From the NCBI RefSeq assembly GCF_009662475.1, contig NZ_CP045571.1:2850501-2914500 (forward strand): a stretch of 64,000 nucleotides of DNA. The letters run 5' to 3'. This document shows, one piece after another, positions 17,217 through 27,359 of this stretch. Below the pieces are notes generated by a model. That model saw only the letters and a list, made by a program, of their open reading frames with translations. It ran no database searches and was not told the origin of the DNA. Numbering within the stretch: position 1 is the first letter of the stretch; the number at the start of each line of letters is the position of its first letter. This DNA comes from Acidithiobacillus thiooxidans ATCC 19377 (GTDB lineage Bacteria; Pseudomonadota; Gammaproteobacteria; Acidithiobacillales; Acidithiobacillaceae). The position numbers were made by a program, and so were the translations under genes.

Positions 17217-17822
17217 TCAGGGATGGGAAGGACCGATGACTGGAAAGGCAGATTTTTTGCTGCCGCCCCAAAAATAGGAAATACCGCCCGTCACCTGCAC
17301 ATTGTTGAGGTTTGCGGCGCTGGGCGTCGGGGTATTGAACAGCAGTTGATCTTGGACATCCAGGCGCAACCCAAAATGATCCCCCAGGGAATATTGATAA
17401 CCCAGTCCCAATACGCCCATCAGCGAAGTACCGCGCCCCAGATCCTGATTAAAGCGATTACTGGAAGCACCCAGACCCAGAGAAACATAGGGGGTGTTCG
17501 GACTGGCAAAGGCATACACATTGCCGAGCAGCGCGCCACTGTACTGGTTAGCGTCAGCATTGGGTGCAGCATCCTGCAAATGGGCAAAAGCCGCAGCAAC
17601 CTGCGCCTCGACACCCAGGTGCGCACTGAGACGCTGCCCGAAACGCAATCCCAGCACCGTATTACCATCATGATGAGCAAGTCCACTGGCACCACTGAGA
17701 AAAGTATTACCCCCGAAAAGGTTCACATAGGTCTGATCATGGGCAGCAGAACCCGCAGCCCAGGCCGGAACGGCAAAAGCCAGCATGGCAACCGCCAGTA
17801 ATGTACACAGACCCCTGTTCAT
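17217..17822 (-). CDS. small outer-membrane beta-barrel protein
   Basis: About 201 residues from ATG 17822 (a GTG four codons earlier is possible). A signal peptide ends near AWA (about 23). The rest alternates Gly/aromatic beta-strands (VNLFGGNTFL, YVSLGLGASSNRF, GGISYFWG), as in eight-stranded OmpA/OmpW-type porin-like barrels. It does not end in Phe but in a Pro/Ser tail after YFWG. Function unknown. It is divergent from the adenosine kinase gene. Confidence 0.6.
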   Translation of the reverse strand: MNRGLCTLLAVAMLAFAVPAWAAGSAAHDQTYVNLFGGNTFLSGASGLAHHDGNTVLGLRFGQRLSAHLGVEAQVAAAFAHLQDAAPNADANQYSGALLGNVYAFASPNTPYVSLGLGASSNRFNQDLGRGTSLMGVLGLGYQYSLGDHFGLRLDVQDQLLFNTPTPSAANLNNVQVTGGISYFWGGSKKSAFPVIGPSHP

Positions 17823-17944
17823 GACCAGACCCACCCCGGACAGGACAACACAATTCGTAAAAACCTGTTATGATAATAGCCTGTTTTCAGCAAAAATACC
17901 ACACCCAACCCAACAATTTGACAAAAACCCAACAAGGAGTTGCC

Positions 17945-18886
17945 ATGTCCACACTCGTCTGCGGATCACTGGCCTTTGATACCATTATGGTGTTTCAGGA
18001 CCGTTTCAAGGCCCACATCCTGCCTGAGCAGGTACACATGTTGAATGTGTCTTTTACCGTACCGGAAATGCGTCGCGATTTTGGCGGTTGTGCCGGTAAC
18101 ATTGCTTACAATCTCAAGCTGCTGGGAGGAAACCCCGTCATTGCCGGCACCGCTGGCCAGGATTTCACACCCTACCTTGAGCACATCAAACAGCAGGGCC
18201 TGGATACCCATCTGATTCGCATCCTCCCCGATCATTATACGGCGCAGGCCTTTATCACCACCGATCTGGACGACAATCAGATCACCGCTTTTCATCCCGG
18301 TGCGATGTTCATGGCCCAGGAAAATCATCTGGACGGGCAAATCCCCAGCGATGTGCACTGGGCCATTGTCTCACCCGATGGTTTGGGGGCCATGATCCAG
18401 CATCTGGAAGACTTGACCCGCGCGGGCATCCCCACACTGTTTGACCCCGGACAGGGACTGCCGCTGTTTGACGCAGCAACCCTGACCCGTCTCATTGATA
18501 TGGCCGACTATCTGACGGTCAATGACTACGAATGCCAGATGGTTCAGGCCCGTACCGGCTTAAGCGTCGCGGAGTTACGCCAGCGCCTGAAAGCGCTGAT
18601 CGTTACCAAAGGCGAACAGGGTTCCGTCATCTATCACGAAGACCAGGAAACCCACATTCCTACGGCCAAACCCAGGGCTGTGATTGATCCCACCGGTTGC
18701 GGCGACGCCTATCGGGCCGGTTTGCTTTACGGCCTTGAACATAATCTGGGCTGGGAAACCAGTGGCAAGATTGCCTCGTTGATGGGCGCCTACAAAATCG
18801 AAACGGCTGGCACCCAAAATCATCATTTCACTTGGAGCGAATTCAAAAAACGTTACCAGGAAAATTTTGGAAGCCAGATTGAGTAA
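17945..18886 (+). CDS. PfkB-family adenosine kinase
   Basis: A 313-residue ribokinase-fold protein starting at ATG 17945 (AAGGAG upstream). The N terminus (VCGSLAFDTIM), GGCAGNIAYNLKLLGG and the anion-hole/catalytic motif DPTGCGDAYRAG fit the family. The overall pattern, including PGAMFMAQ and FDPGQGLPL, resembles the actinobacterial adenosine kinase type (AdoK) more than sugar kinases. It would phosphorylate the adenosine released by AhcY to AMP and so pull SAH hydrolysis forward. The substrate is inferred from similarity and from the metK-ahcY-metF neighbourhood. Confidence 0.8.
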   Translation: MSTLVCGSLAFDTIMVFQDRFKAHILPEQVHMLNVSFTVPEMRRDFGGCAGNIAYNLKLLGGNPVIAGTAGQDFTPYLEHIKQQGLDTHLIRILPDHYTAQAFITTDLDDNQITAFHPGAMFMAQENHLDGQIPSDVHWAIVSPDGLGAMIQHLEDLTRAGIPTLFDPGQGLPLFDAATLTRLIDMADYLTVNDYECQMVQARTGLSVAELRQRLKALIVTKGEQGSVIYHEDQETHIPTAKPRAVIDPTGCGDAYRAGLLYGLEHNLGWETSGKIASLMGAYKIETAGTQNHHFTWSEFKKRYQENFGSQIE

Positions 18887-18898
18887 TTGATGCCGTCG

Positions 18899-18933
18899 CT
18901 TCAATCGGGCCGCTGCCAGCGGCCCGATTGAAG
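18899..18933. terminator. 16-bp perfect hairpin between convergent genes
   Basis: CTTCAATCGGGCCGCT (18899-18914) pairs perfectly with AGCGGCCCGATTGAAG (18918-18933) around a 3-nt loop. It lies 12 bp after the adenosine kinase and 9 bp after the rhodanese gene. There is no T-tract on either side, so it may end both transcripts by another mechanism or protect 3' ends. Confidence 0.5.
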
Positions 18934-18942
18934 GTCAACGCA

Positions 18943-19329
18943 TCATGTCACAATGGGCTTATCTTCTGCATCCCAGACATTGATGCCACCACCCAGGTTA
19001 TACACCTCGTTAAAACCCATTTCCTGCAAAGTGACGGCAGAAAGTGCGGAACGCGTTCCGCTGTCACAATACAACACCACCACCTGATCCCGCGCCTGGG
19101 ATAACACCGGGTGGCAATGCCCGTAATCCGGATCAGCAAGGGCTTCCAGATAGCCTCGGGGAACATGAATAGCGTCCGGTAGATGCCCCTCGACAAAAGC
19201 ATGGGCTTCCCGCACATCCACCAGCACCAAGTCGTCGCGGGTACGCAACCAGTCTTCCAGAGTATCGCAATCCACTTCACGAATCTGACTGCGCGCACTG
19301 CGTATAAAATCCGCCAAAGATTTAGCCAT
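18943..19329 (-). CDS. single-domain rhodanese-like protein
   Basis: A 128-residue cytoplasmic sulfurtransferase domain. It has LVDVREAHAFVEGHLPDAIHVP and the active-site loop YCDSGTRS with the catalytic Cys, then GFNEVYNLGGGINVW. It probably moves sulfane sulfur to a small thiol acceptor; in this organism TusA or glutathione persulfide are candidates. AAAGGAG precedes the ATG. It forms a single-gene unit. Confidence 0.88.
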   Translation of the reverse strand: MAKSLADFIRSARSQIREVDCDTLEDWLRTRDDLVLVDVREAHAFVEGHLPDAIHVPRGYLEALADPDYGHCHPVLSQARDQVVVLYCDSGTRSALSAVTLQEMGFNEVYNLGGGINVWDAEDKPIVT

Positions 19330-19540
19330 GGACGACTCCTTTTCAAGGACATGAATTGCTGACCTGATTAATGCTCAGCAACACCTTTACGACTGCAAGA
19401 TTAGCATCTTTATCGTGCTTGCCTGAAATGGCGATCAAGCATGAATCGTCACTGAATTCAGACCTCACATTCCCTTTCATTTCTCCATAACATCATTCTA
19501 TGATGGGGGTGTCGACCATCCGCATATGAGGAACTGCTTC

Positions 19541-22027
19541 ATGCCTGCCAGACGCCCCGCTAAAAACGCCTGTGTCTTACCACCCCTGGGAATGGATGCC
19601 AGCAGCCTGTGCTCAGATACCCGTCATTACCTCTTTCATACCCTCGGTGCCGAAGAAGAAACCGGCTCGAAAAAAGATCTCTATACTGCGCTATCCATGA
19701 GCCTGCGTGATCGTCTGGTGGAACGCTGGAAAAAAACCCACAAGAAAGTTATGGAAGAGAAAGGCAAACGTACTTTCTACCTGTCCCTCGAATTTTTGCT
19801 GGGCCGCACCATGGGTAACGCCCTACTTAATCTGGGGTTGGAAGAAGCCGCAGGAGCAGCGCTTGAACAGGAACACCGGCAGTTGACGGACATCATTGAG
19901 ACCGAACCCGATGCCGGCTTGGGAAATGGCGGTTTGGGTCGTCTGGCTGCCTGCTTTCTCGATAGTTGTGCGTCACTGGGGCTCCCCGTCACGGGTTATG
20001 GCATACGCTACAGTTATGGCATGTTTCGTCAGGAAATTCGGGCGGGCGAGCAGGTCGAAGAACCCGACCACTGGCTGAAAAATGGTTACCCCTGGGAACT
20101 GAAACGACCAGAACGCGTGCGTCATATTCATTTTTTCGGGCGCAGCGATGTCTATAAGGATGCTCAGGGCAAATTACATCATCGTTGGGTGGATACCCAC
20201 GATGTCCTCGCTGTCCCTTATGACATTCCCATACCGGGTTATCGCAATGAGGTCGTCAACACCCTGCGGCTATGGCGCGCCGCCTCCACCGACATATTTG
20301 ATCTCGGCGAATTCAATGCGGGTGCCTATCCCGAAGCTGTAGCAGCTAAAAATAATGCTGAACATATCAGCATGGTGCTTTATCCCAATGACAGCAGTGA
20401 AAATGGCAAGGAACTACGCTTGCGTCAGCAGTATTTTCTGGCCTCAGCCAGTCTTCAGGATGTGATGGCCGACTGGGTCGCTGTACATGGTGAAAATTTT
20501 ACCCATTTTGCCGAACATCACTGTTTTCAGCTCAACGATACGCATCCCAGTTGCGCAGTACCGGAACTGATGCGCCTGTTGATGGATGAACATGGCCTGG
20601 ACTGGGATAGCGCCTGGAAAATTACCAGCCACACCATGGCCTATACCAACCATACCCTGCTTCCAGAAGCTCTGGAACGCTGGCCGGTACGCCTGTTTCG
20701 CCAGCTCCTGCCACGCCTTCTGGAAATCATTTTTGAAATCAATGGCCGTTTCCTGCAGGAAGTGGCCCGTCGGGCGCCAGGGGATAATGCCTTGCTACAA
20801 CGCCTGTCCATCATCGAGGAAAATGGCGAACAAATGGTCCGCATGGCCCACCTGGCCGTGGTGGGGAGCTTTTCCGTCAACGGCGTAGCCGCACTGCACA
20901 CGGAACTGCTTTGCGACGAACTGTTCGCCGACTTCCATAAGCTCTGGCCCCAAAAGTTCAACAACAAAACCAATGGCGTCACGCCCCGGCGCTGGTTGCA
21001 GTGGGCCAACCCCGCCTTGCGGGAACTGCTTACCGAGCAAATTGGTCCTGACTGGAAGAACGACCTGGATCATCTCAAGGCTCTGGCCCCCTTTGCAGAA
21101 GACGCCACGTTCCGCAAACGTTGGGATGCGGTCCGCCAAATCAACAAGGCCCGCCTCGCCAGGCTGGTTCTGGAACAAACCGGTGTGCATTTTATTCCGG
21201 GTGCCATGCTTGATACCCAGGTCAAACGCATTCATGAATACAAACGGCAGCTGCTCAACGCCCTCCATGTCATTCACCTTTACGATCGCATCAAACGCGG
21301 TGAAGGCTCCGAAGTCACCCCGCGTAATGTGCTATTCGCCGGGAAAGCCGCCCCCGGTTATTTCATGGCCAAGCGGATCATCAAACTCATCAATAACATT
21401 GCCAACGTGGTCAATCATGATGCCGATACTGCCGGTCGCTTGCGGGTCTGTTTCCTGCCGGATTACCGGGTTTCCCTTATGGAACAGATTTGTGCAGCCA
21501 CCGATTTGTCCGAGCAAATTTCCACGGCAGGCAAGGAAGCCTCAGGAACCGGCAACATGAAGTTCATGATGAACGGCGCACTGACGATTGGTACGCTGGA
21601 TGGTGCCAATATTGAAATACGCGATGCCGTCGGGCCCGAACACTTTTTTCTGTTTGGCCTGAATGCCCAGGAAGTCAGTCAGTTAAGGGGCAACTATCAT
21701 CCAGAAGTTTATTTGCAGGCCGACCACGATCTGCAGAGAGTGATGGATCTCCTGCACAGCGGGTATTTCAATGCCTTTGAACCGGGCATTTTTGATCCCA
21801 TCATGCACACCCTCAATAATCCGCATGATCCCTGGATGGTACTGGCCGACTTCACCAGCTATAAGCTGAAACAACAGGAGGCAGCAGCATTGTGGCGTGA
21901 CCAGACGGAATGGCAGCGTCTGAGTATTTTGAACAGTGCTGCCAGCGGTGTATTTTCCAGCGACCGCACCATTCGGGAATATAATGCCGATATCTGGCAT
22001 CTCAAACCCCTGGTGATGACCCCATGA
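19541..22027 (+). CDS. glgP: glycogen/maltodextrin phosphorylase
   Basis: Releases glucose 1-phosphate from storage glucan, using PLP. About 828 residues from ATG 19541 (GAGGA upstream; another ATG lies 5 codons earlier). Family landmarks: GNGGLGRLAACFLDS near residue 125, HEYKRQLLNALHVI, and the PLP-lysine segment EASGTGNMKFMMNGALTIG. It is followed 66 bp later by gpmI, linking glycogen breakdown with glycolysis. Confidence 0.95.
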   Translation: MPARRPAKNACVLPPLGMDASSLCSDTRHYLFHTLGAEEETGSKKDLYTALSMSLRDRLVERWKKTHKKVMEEKGKRTFYLSLEFLLGRTMGNALLNLGLEEAAGAALEQEHRQLTDIIETEPDAGLGNGGLGRLAACFLDSCASLGLPVTGYGIRYSYGMFRQEIRAGEQVEEPDHWLKNGYPWELKRPERVRHIHFFGRSDVYKDAQGKLHHRWVDTHDVLAVPYDIPIPGYRNEVVNTLRLWRAASTDIFDLGEFNAGAYPEAVAAKNNAEHISMVLYPNDSSENGKELRLRQQYFLASASLQDVMADWVAVHGENFTHFAEHHCFQLNDTHPSCAVPELMRLLMDEHGLDWDSAWKITSHTMAYTNHTLLPEALERWPVRLFRQLLPRLLEIIFEINGRFLQEVARRAPGDNALLQRLSIIEENGEQMVRMAHLAVVGSFSVNGVAALHTELLCDELFADFHKLWPQKFNNKTNGVTPRRWLQWANPALRELLTEQIGPDWKNDLDHLKALAPFAEDATFRKRWDAVRQINKARLARLVLEQTGVHFIPGAMLDTQVKRIHEYKRQLLNALHVIHLYDRIKRGEGSEVTPRNVLFAGKAAPGYFMAKRIIKLINNIANVVNHDADTAGRLRVCFLPDYRVSLMEQICAATDLSEQISTAGKEASGTGNMKFMMNGALTIGTLDGANIEIRDAVGPEHFFLFGLNAQEVSQLRGNYHPEVYLQADHDLQRVMDLLHSGYFNAFEPGIFDPIMHTLNNPHDPWMVLADFTSYKLKQQEAAALWRDQTEWQRLSILNSAASGVFSSDRTIREYNADIWHLKPLVMTP

Positions 22028-22093
22028 CAGAATTCGCCTGATCTGCTTTAATGCGTCCTTAATTTGTATTCCTTCCCGGTTTAGAGGAAATTG

Positions 22094-23623
22094 ATGGCCC
22101 ACACACCGCGCCCCGTACTGTTGCTGATCCTGGATGGCTGGGGTTATCGCGAAGATCCTGAAAACAATGCCATTGCCCTGGCCCATACGCCTAACTGGGA
22201 CGGCTGGTGGCGTAGCCATCCTCATAACCTCCTCAATGCCTCCGGGGCTTCCGTAGGGTTGCCCGGCGGACAGATGGGCAACAGTGAAGTCGGGCATATC
22301 AATATCGGGGCCGGACGGGTTGTTTACCAGGAATACGAACGCATCAACCGTGGCATCATGGACGCAAGTTTCTATAAAAACAGCGCACTTTGTGCGGCAG
22401 TTGATACGGCCAAAGCTCAGGGCGGAGCGGTCCATATCCTTGGATTACTCTCGGCGGGGGGGGTTCATTCCCACGAAGAACACCTGTTTGCCGCCCTGCG
22501 TCTGGCTCGAAGTCGGGGAGCGGAACGGGTGTACGTACATGCTTTTCTGGATGGACGCGACACCCTACCCCGCTGCGCGGAAAATTCTCTGGAAAAACTG
22601 TCAGCCGAATTGAAAACCCACGGTGGCGAACTGGCCTCGCTGATTGGTAGGTTTTATGCCATGGATCGGGATCATCGCTGGGATCGGGTACAACAGGCTT
22701 ATGATTTGCTTACTCTTGGCAAAGGTACCCACTATGCCACGGGTCAGGAGGCGCTGGCCGCCGCTTATGCCCGGGGCGAAAGTGATGAATTTGTTGCCCC
22801 CTCACAAATCGGCGGCACACCCATCTGTATTAAGGATCATGACGCCGTCCTGTTCATGAACTTTCGTTCTGATCGCGCCCGGCAGATTACCCGCCCCTTC
22901 ATTGAGCCCGACTTCGACGGCTTTCCCCGTCAGGCCACGCCCAAACTCGCAGATTTTGTGACACTCACTGAATATAGTGAACATTTTGACGTCCATGTGG
23001 CTTTTCCTCCGACCCGGCTCAAAAACACCTTCGGGGAATGGCTTGCCCAACACGGATTACATCAGTTACGCATTGCCGAAACAGAAAAATACGCGCATGT
23101 AACCTTCTTTCTGAATGGTGGCGACGAAACCGTTTATCCTGGCGAAGACCGGATTTTGATTCCTTCTCCCAAGGTCACCACCTACGATCTGCAGCCGGAA
23201 ATGAGTGTGAACGCTCTGACGGATGCGCTGGTAGAGCAGGTGGAAAGTCGCCGATATGATGCCATCATCTGCAATATTGCCAACCCCGATATGGTTGGTC
23301 ACAGCGGCAAACTCAGTGCCGCCATTGCGGCAGTAGAGGCCGTCGATCAAAGCCTCGGACGTATTGTCAGCGCCGTACGTAATGTCGGTGGAGAAGTTCT
23401 GATTACCGCAGACCATGGGAATGTTGAGCAGATGCTGGATACCGAAAGTGGTCAGGCACACACTTCGCATACCTGCAACCCGGTCCCCCTGTTGTATATT
23501 GGACGTCCTGCCGAGCTATTGTCGGGCGGTGCTCTGGAAGATCTGGCGCCAACGCTTCTGCATCTTATGGGTTTGCCCAAACCACCGGAAATGGGCGGAA
23601 AAAATCTGGTGCAGACTGCCTAA
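22094..23623 (+). CDS. gpmI: 2,3-bisphosphoglycerate-independent phosphoglycerate mutase
   Basis: Interconverts 3- and 2-phosphoglycerate with two Mn ions. At 509 residues it has normal length. It has the metal site LILDGWG, the catalytic Ser64 in [13 protein letters not shown], and the C-terminal metal ligands in ADHGN and [10 protein letters not shown]. The ATG at 22094 is preceded by GAGGAAATTG. The stop is immediately followed by the ATG of the EnvC-like gene, so translation is coupled. Confidence 0.96.
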   Translation: MAHTPRPVLLLILDGWGYREDPENNAIALAHTPNWDGWWRSHPHNLLNASGASVGLPGGQMGNSEVGHINIGAGRVVYQEYERINRGIMDASFYKNSALCAAVDTAKAQGGAVHILGLLSAGGVHSHEEHLFAALRLARSRGAERVYVHAFLDGRDTLPRCAENSLEKLSAELKTHGGELASLIGRFYAMDRDHRWDRVQQAYDLLTLGKGTHYATGQEALAAAYARGESDEFVAPSQIGGTPICIKDHDAVLFMNFRSDRARQITRPFIEPDFDGFPRQATPKLADFVTLTEYSEHFDVHVAFPPTRLKNTFGEWLAQHGLHQLRIAETEKYAHVTFFLNGGDETVYPGEDRILIPSPKVTTYDLQPEMSVNALTDALVEQVESRRYDAIICNIANPDMVGHSGKLSAAIAAVEAVDQSLGRIVSAVRNVGGEVLITADHGNVEQMLDTESGQAHTSHTCNPVPLLYIGRPAELLSGGALEDLAPTLLHLMGLPKPPEMGGKNLVQTA

Positions 23624-25111
23624 ATGACCTCGAGGATTTTGCTCCGTTCGGTTACTCTGCTGATACTGACCGGATTACTCCCACTGGGAGCAGATGCCAG
23701 TTCGCTTCAGGAAAAAATCCAAAACAGTCGCGAAAAACTGGAGCATCTCCACGAGAATCTGGGGCAAATTCAGGCCCATCTGAACGCCGGTCAAAAAACC
23801 CAGGCGGAGCTGCGCGACGAAATCAAAACGCTTGATCTAAAAATTGCGACGACCCGAAAAAAGCTGGCTGACATTCAGGCGCAACAACAACAAACCCAAT
23901 TAAAACTGAATGAACTGAAACAAAAAATAACGGCATTGCAGGCAGAGTTGGTCCAGCAGAAAGAAATTCTGGGTAAACAATTGCGGGGGGCTTACATGCT
24001 CGGTGGGACAACCCCCCTCGCGGTCTGGCTACAAACCGAAAAGCCCGGAGAATTGGGACGGATGAGTGTTTATTACGCTTCCCTGGCCAAAGCCCGCAGC
24101 ACGCTCATTGTAAAAACCCAAAATACGGCGGCACAAATCGTTCAGACACAACACCAGGTAGAGCTGAGAGAAGCGGGATTAGTGAAACTCGCCACGCAAA
24201 TCCAGGCCCAGGAAAATACCCTGAACCAGCAGCGTCAGCAACATGCCACTCTCGAAAATCAGCTGACCGACCGGATCGCCAAAGACAAGGCCAAAATTGC
24301 CGAATTACAGGCTAACGCCAATATTCTTAATGGCTTGGTGAGTCGCCTGGTGGTTCAGTTCCGACACCAGGAGGCTGTTGCCGAAGCAGCGCGACGCAAG
24401 GCAGCGGCCGAAGCGGCGGCGCGTGCGGCAGCGCAAGCACGCGCCGCCGCCGAGGCAAGAGCTGCCCAACAACGCCGCCTGGCTGCGGAAAAGCGTGCCG
24501 AACAACGCGCTGCAGCCGTGCAAAAAGCCGAGGAACAACAGCGTGCGGAACAAGTCCAACGTGCTGCCGAAAATGCTGCACCTCCGACGACCGAAGTTCA
24601 TCCGCCGCACATTACCACGGTTCCCCAGAAACCTGTTCCGGCAGCGGTCTCACCCTCGACACCTCCGCCGCCAGCACCTCGGCCTGCTCCCAGCCCGAGC
24701 ATCAGCCCGCCCAGCACCCCGATCATCGGCCATGGCCGTTATCCGGCACCCGTTAACGGTCCCATTACCGCACGCTATGGCAGTCCGCGCGTAACCGGCG
24801 GTCTCGACTGGCAGGGTATTACTTTTCAGGCGGCACAAGGAACACCGGTTCGCGCCATTGCTCCCGGCATGGTACTTTATGCTGGCCCGCTCAGAGGTTA
24901 CGGACAAATTGTGATTGTCCAGATTGGTCATAGCCTGCTCAGCATCTATGGACATCTGGGTTCCACCGATGCCCATGTCGGTGAACAAATCGCTGCAGGG
25001 CATCAGGTAGGCACGGTAGGCAGTGGCGGTGAACTGGGTAATGATGGACTTTACTTTGAAATTCGCAACGCCGGTCATCCCGTCAATCCTCTGGATTACA
25101 TTCACAACTGA
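23624..25111 (+). CDS. envC: EnvC-like murein hydrolase activator (degenerate LytM)
   Basis: A 495-residue exported protein. It has a signal peptide (about 1-25), a long coiled coil (about 26-225), an Ala/Arg-rich helix (about 250-320), a Pro-rich linker and a C-terminal LytM/M23 domain. The zinc ligands of active LytM enzymes are missing: the usual HxGxD region reads GGLDWQG and the final LHFEI reads LYFEIR. This matches EnvC, which activates amidases rather than cutting wall itself. The start directly abuts gpmI, a common gammaproteobacterial gene order together with ctpA downstream. Confidence 0.87.
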   Translation: MTSRILLRSVTLLILTGLLPLGADASSLQEKIQNSREKLEHLHENLGQIQAHLNAGQKTQAELRDEIKTLDLKIATTRKKLADIQAQQQQTQLKLNELKQKITALQAELVQQKEILGKQLRGAYMLGGTTPLAVWLQTEKPGELGRMSVYYASLAKARSTLIVKTQNTAAQIVQTQHQVELREAGLVKLATQIQAQENTLNQQRQQHATLENQLTDRIAKDKAKIAELQANANILNGLVSRLVVQFRHQEAVAEAARRKAAAEAAARAAAQARAAAEARAAQQRRLAAEKRAEQRAAAVQKAEEQQRAEQVQRAAENAAPPTTEVHPPHITTVPQKPVPAAVSPSTPPPPAPRPAPSPSISPPSTPIIGHGRYPAPVNGPITARYGSPRVTGGLDWQGITFQAAQGTPVRAIAPGMVLYAGPLRGYGQIVIVQIGHSLLSIYGHLGSTDAHVGEQIAAGHQVGTVGSGGELGNDGLYFEIRNAGHPVNPLDYIHN

Positions 25112-25171
25112 ATTTCATCCGGATCCTCCGATTCCTGGAAACCGGACCCATGCTTTTTGGAGAAATGCATT

Positions 25172-26623
25172 ATGATCCCGCTCAATCGCATCCTGTCGCG
25201 CCCAGCTGGCACATGGCTCAAGCTCAGTGTTGTGTTGATGCTGGGCCTGGGCAGCAGTTACGCGGGTAGTGCTTACGCAGATGCGGATCAGAACCACATC
25301 CCCCTGGAACAAATCCAGACCCTCAGTCAGGTCTTTGAAATCGTCAAATCCAATTATGTGGACCCTACTTCTGACAAAAAATTAATGACCGGTGCCATCA
25401 GTGGCATGGTCAGCGCCCTCGACCCGCACTCCGCTTACCTGACGCCCAAAGAATTCAAGGAGATGCAGGTGGTCACCGATGGCAAGTTTGGTGGCCTCGG
25501 CATTGAAGTGACCGGAGATCATGGTGTGCTTAAGGTCGTCGCTCCTATTGATGGCACTCCTGCCGCCAAAGCTGGCGTCGAACCCGGAGACCTGATTGTC
25601 AAAATTGACGGCAAGGCACTGCAGGGTATTGGTCTGCAAAAAACCGTGGACATGATGCGCGGCAAACCGGGCACTCAGGTCACCCTGACCATTTTGCGTC
25701 CGCATCAGAATCAGCCCATCCACTTGACCCTTACCCGCGCCATTATCAAGGTTCAGAGTGTACGCTCAGCCATGCTGGCACCGGATTATGGCTATATTCG
25801 CATCAGTCAGTTCCAGGAAAACACCGGTCGGAAAACGCGCCAGGCCGTGGAGCAACTGGAAAAAACCGCTCATGGACACCTGAAAGGTCTGATTCTGGAT
25901 TTACGTAATAATCCCGGTGGGGTCCTTGGCGCCGGTGTAGAAACCGCAGATACCTTTTTAAACAAGGGACTGATTGTTTACACCAAAGGGCGAACCCCCG
26001 ACAGCGACATGCGCTTTACGGCACATGGCCCGGATTATCTTCACGGCGCGCCCATGATCGTCTTGATCAATGGCGGCTCTGCTTCGGCTGCCGAAATTGT
26101 CACTGGCGCACTCAAGGACGACCACCGTGCCCTCGTCATGGGGCAGCGCAGTTTTGGTAAAGGTTCTGTCCAGACCGTCATCCCCCTGAGTAATGGTGGC
26201 GCGCTCAAACTGACCACCGCTCTGTACTACACGCCGGCGGGTTGCTCCATTCAAAGTCAGGGCATTGTGCCCAATGTAGAAATTCAGCCTGCCAATCCCC
26301 AGCTGCGAGCGATGGATGAAGATCTGCTCAAGGAATCGGAATTACAGGGCGTTCTCAAAGCTCCCGACACTTGCAGCAAGGTAAAACCGCAGTACACCAT
26401 TACGGCACCGGCCAGCAAGCCCGCCCTCGTCACAGCAAAAACCAGTAGTGGCTCTGCTTCGGAAGAGGCCATGGAAGCTGCCAGCGTCCTCAAACCGAAT
26501 CTGGGAAAAGATTATGTTTTGCGCGAGGCTTTGGCAATTCTCGAAAAACAGGCAGTACCTGTTGATGAAAATGGTCATAGCGTTCAGGAAGTGATTCCCT
26601 TGTCTGTTGCCTCTGGCCAATAA
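25172..26623 (+). CDS. ctpA: C-terminal processing peptidase, S41 family
   Basis: A periplasmic serine protease of 483 residues from ATG 25172 (GGAGA upstream; a TTG lies 5 codons earlier). It has a signal peptide ending near AYA, an N-terminal helical part, a PDZ domain (GGLGIEVTGDHGVLKVVAP to LTLTR, about 95-190) and an S41 core with the catalytic Ser in GGSASAAEI and Lys in SFGKGSVQ. Family members degrade or trim periplasmic proteins and often act on wall hydrolases, which fits the EnvC-like neighbour. Confidence 0.93.
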   Translation: MIPLNRILSRPAGTWLKLSVVLMLGLGSSYAGSAYADADQNHIPLEQIQTLSQVFEIVKSNYVDPTSDKKLMTGAISGMVSALDPHSAYLTPKEFKEMQVVTDGKFGGLGIEVTGDHGVLKVVAPIDGTPAAKAGVEPGDLIVKIDGKALQGIGLQKTVDMMRGKPGTQVTLTILRPHQNQPIHLTLTRAIIKVQSVRSAMLAPDYGYIRISQFQENTGRKTRQAVEQLEKTAHGHLKGLILDLRNNPGGVLGAGVETADTFLNKGLIVYTKGRTPDSDMRFTAHGPDYLHGAPMIVLINGGSASAAEIVTGALKDDHRALVMGQRSFGKGSVQTVIPLSNGGALKLTTALYYTPAGCSIQSQGIVPNVEIQPANPQLRAMDEDLLKESELQGVLKAPDTCSKVKPQYTITAPASKPALVTAKTSSGSASEEAMEAASVLKPNLGKDYVLREALAILEKQAVPVDENGHSVQEVIPLSVASGQ

Positions 26624-26732
26624 ATTTGAATCGGGATAAATCCCATGAAAATGCGGTCAAAGCACCGTGGTTTCTGAAATGAGCGGATTTGGTAATCATG
26701 CACTTAGGTAAAAATTACGAGGTTGCTGTCTA

Positions 26733-27296
26733 ATGTCTTCAGCCATTCAGGTACTCATACCGGTCGCCGACGGCTTTGAAGATATGGAAGTCGTTATTTG
26801 TAGTGACATTCTGCGCCGTGCCGGATGTCAGGTGACGATCGTCGCGTTGCGCCCGGGGCCGGTCACCGGTGGTCGCGGCCTCTGCCTGATCCCCGACACC
26901 ACCTGGGATGAGCTGGCCGCTACCGAGGTGGACGTGATTGTGCTTCCCGGAGGAGCAGCCGGCGTTGAAAACCTCGAAAAACACAGCCCTCTTCGGGAGT
27001 TGCTGCTTCAGCGGAAACAGCAGGGGAAACTGATTGCGGCCATTTGTGCGGCACCGGGTTTGCTGGCCCGCCAACACTTGTTGGAAAACCGCCATGTAAC
27101 GGCCTACCCGGGAGTGCTGGATCCGCTCAGCAAGGAATATCATTATGAAAGTTCTGCCGTAGTCGTTGATGGTCCACTAATCAGTTCACGTGGTCCCGGT
27201 ACGGCTATGGACTTTGCCCTTACCTTGGTGGAACTCCTTCTGGGTCCTGAAAAAAGACAGGAAACAGAAATTCCACTGCAACGTAGTTCCTGCTAA
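26733..27296 (+). CDS. DJ-1/PfpI family protein
   Basis: A 187-residue flavodoxin-like protein of the YajL/ThiJ branch. It has the nucleophile-elbow Cys in IAAICAAPGLL and an upstream Glu in ADGFEDMEVV. Members act as deglycase-like, glyoxalase-like or redox-stress proteins; the activity here cannot be assigned. GAGG lies about 10 nt before the ATG. It lies between ctpA and a parvulin gene with short gaps. Confidence 0.87.
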   Translation: MSSAIQVLIPVADGFEDMEVVICSDILRRAGCQVTIVALRPGPVTGGRGLCLIPDTTWDELAATEVDVIVLPGGAAGVENLEKHSPLRELLLQRKQQGKLIAAICAAPGLLARQHLLENRHVTAYPGVLDPLSKEYHYESSAVVVDGPLISSRGPGTAMDFALTLVELLLGPEKRQETEIPLQRSSC

Positions 27297-27359
27297 CACT
27301 TCCCCTTTGTCTGTGACTATGGATAATAGGGGAGCATTACTTAACCTGAAGGAAAATTT

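Noticed and set aside
24700-25111. active M23 metallopeptidase
   Set aside because: Zinc-ligand positions are replaced (GLDWQG, LYFEIR), which fits an EnvC-type activator.
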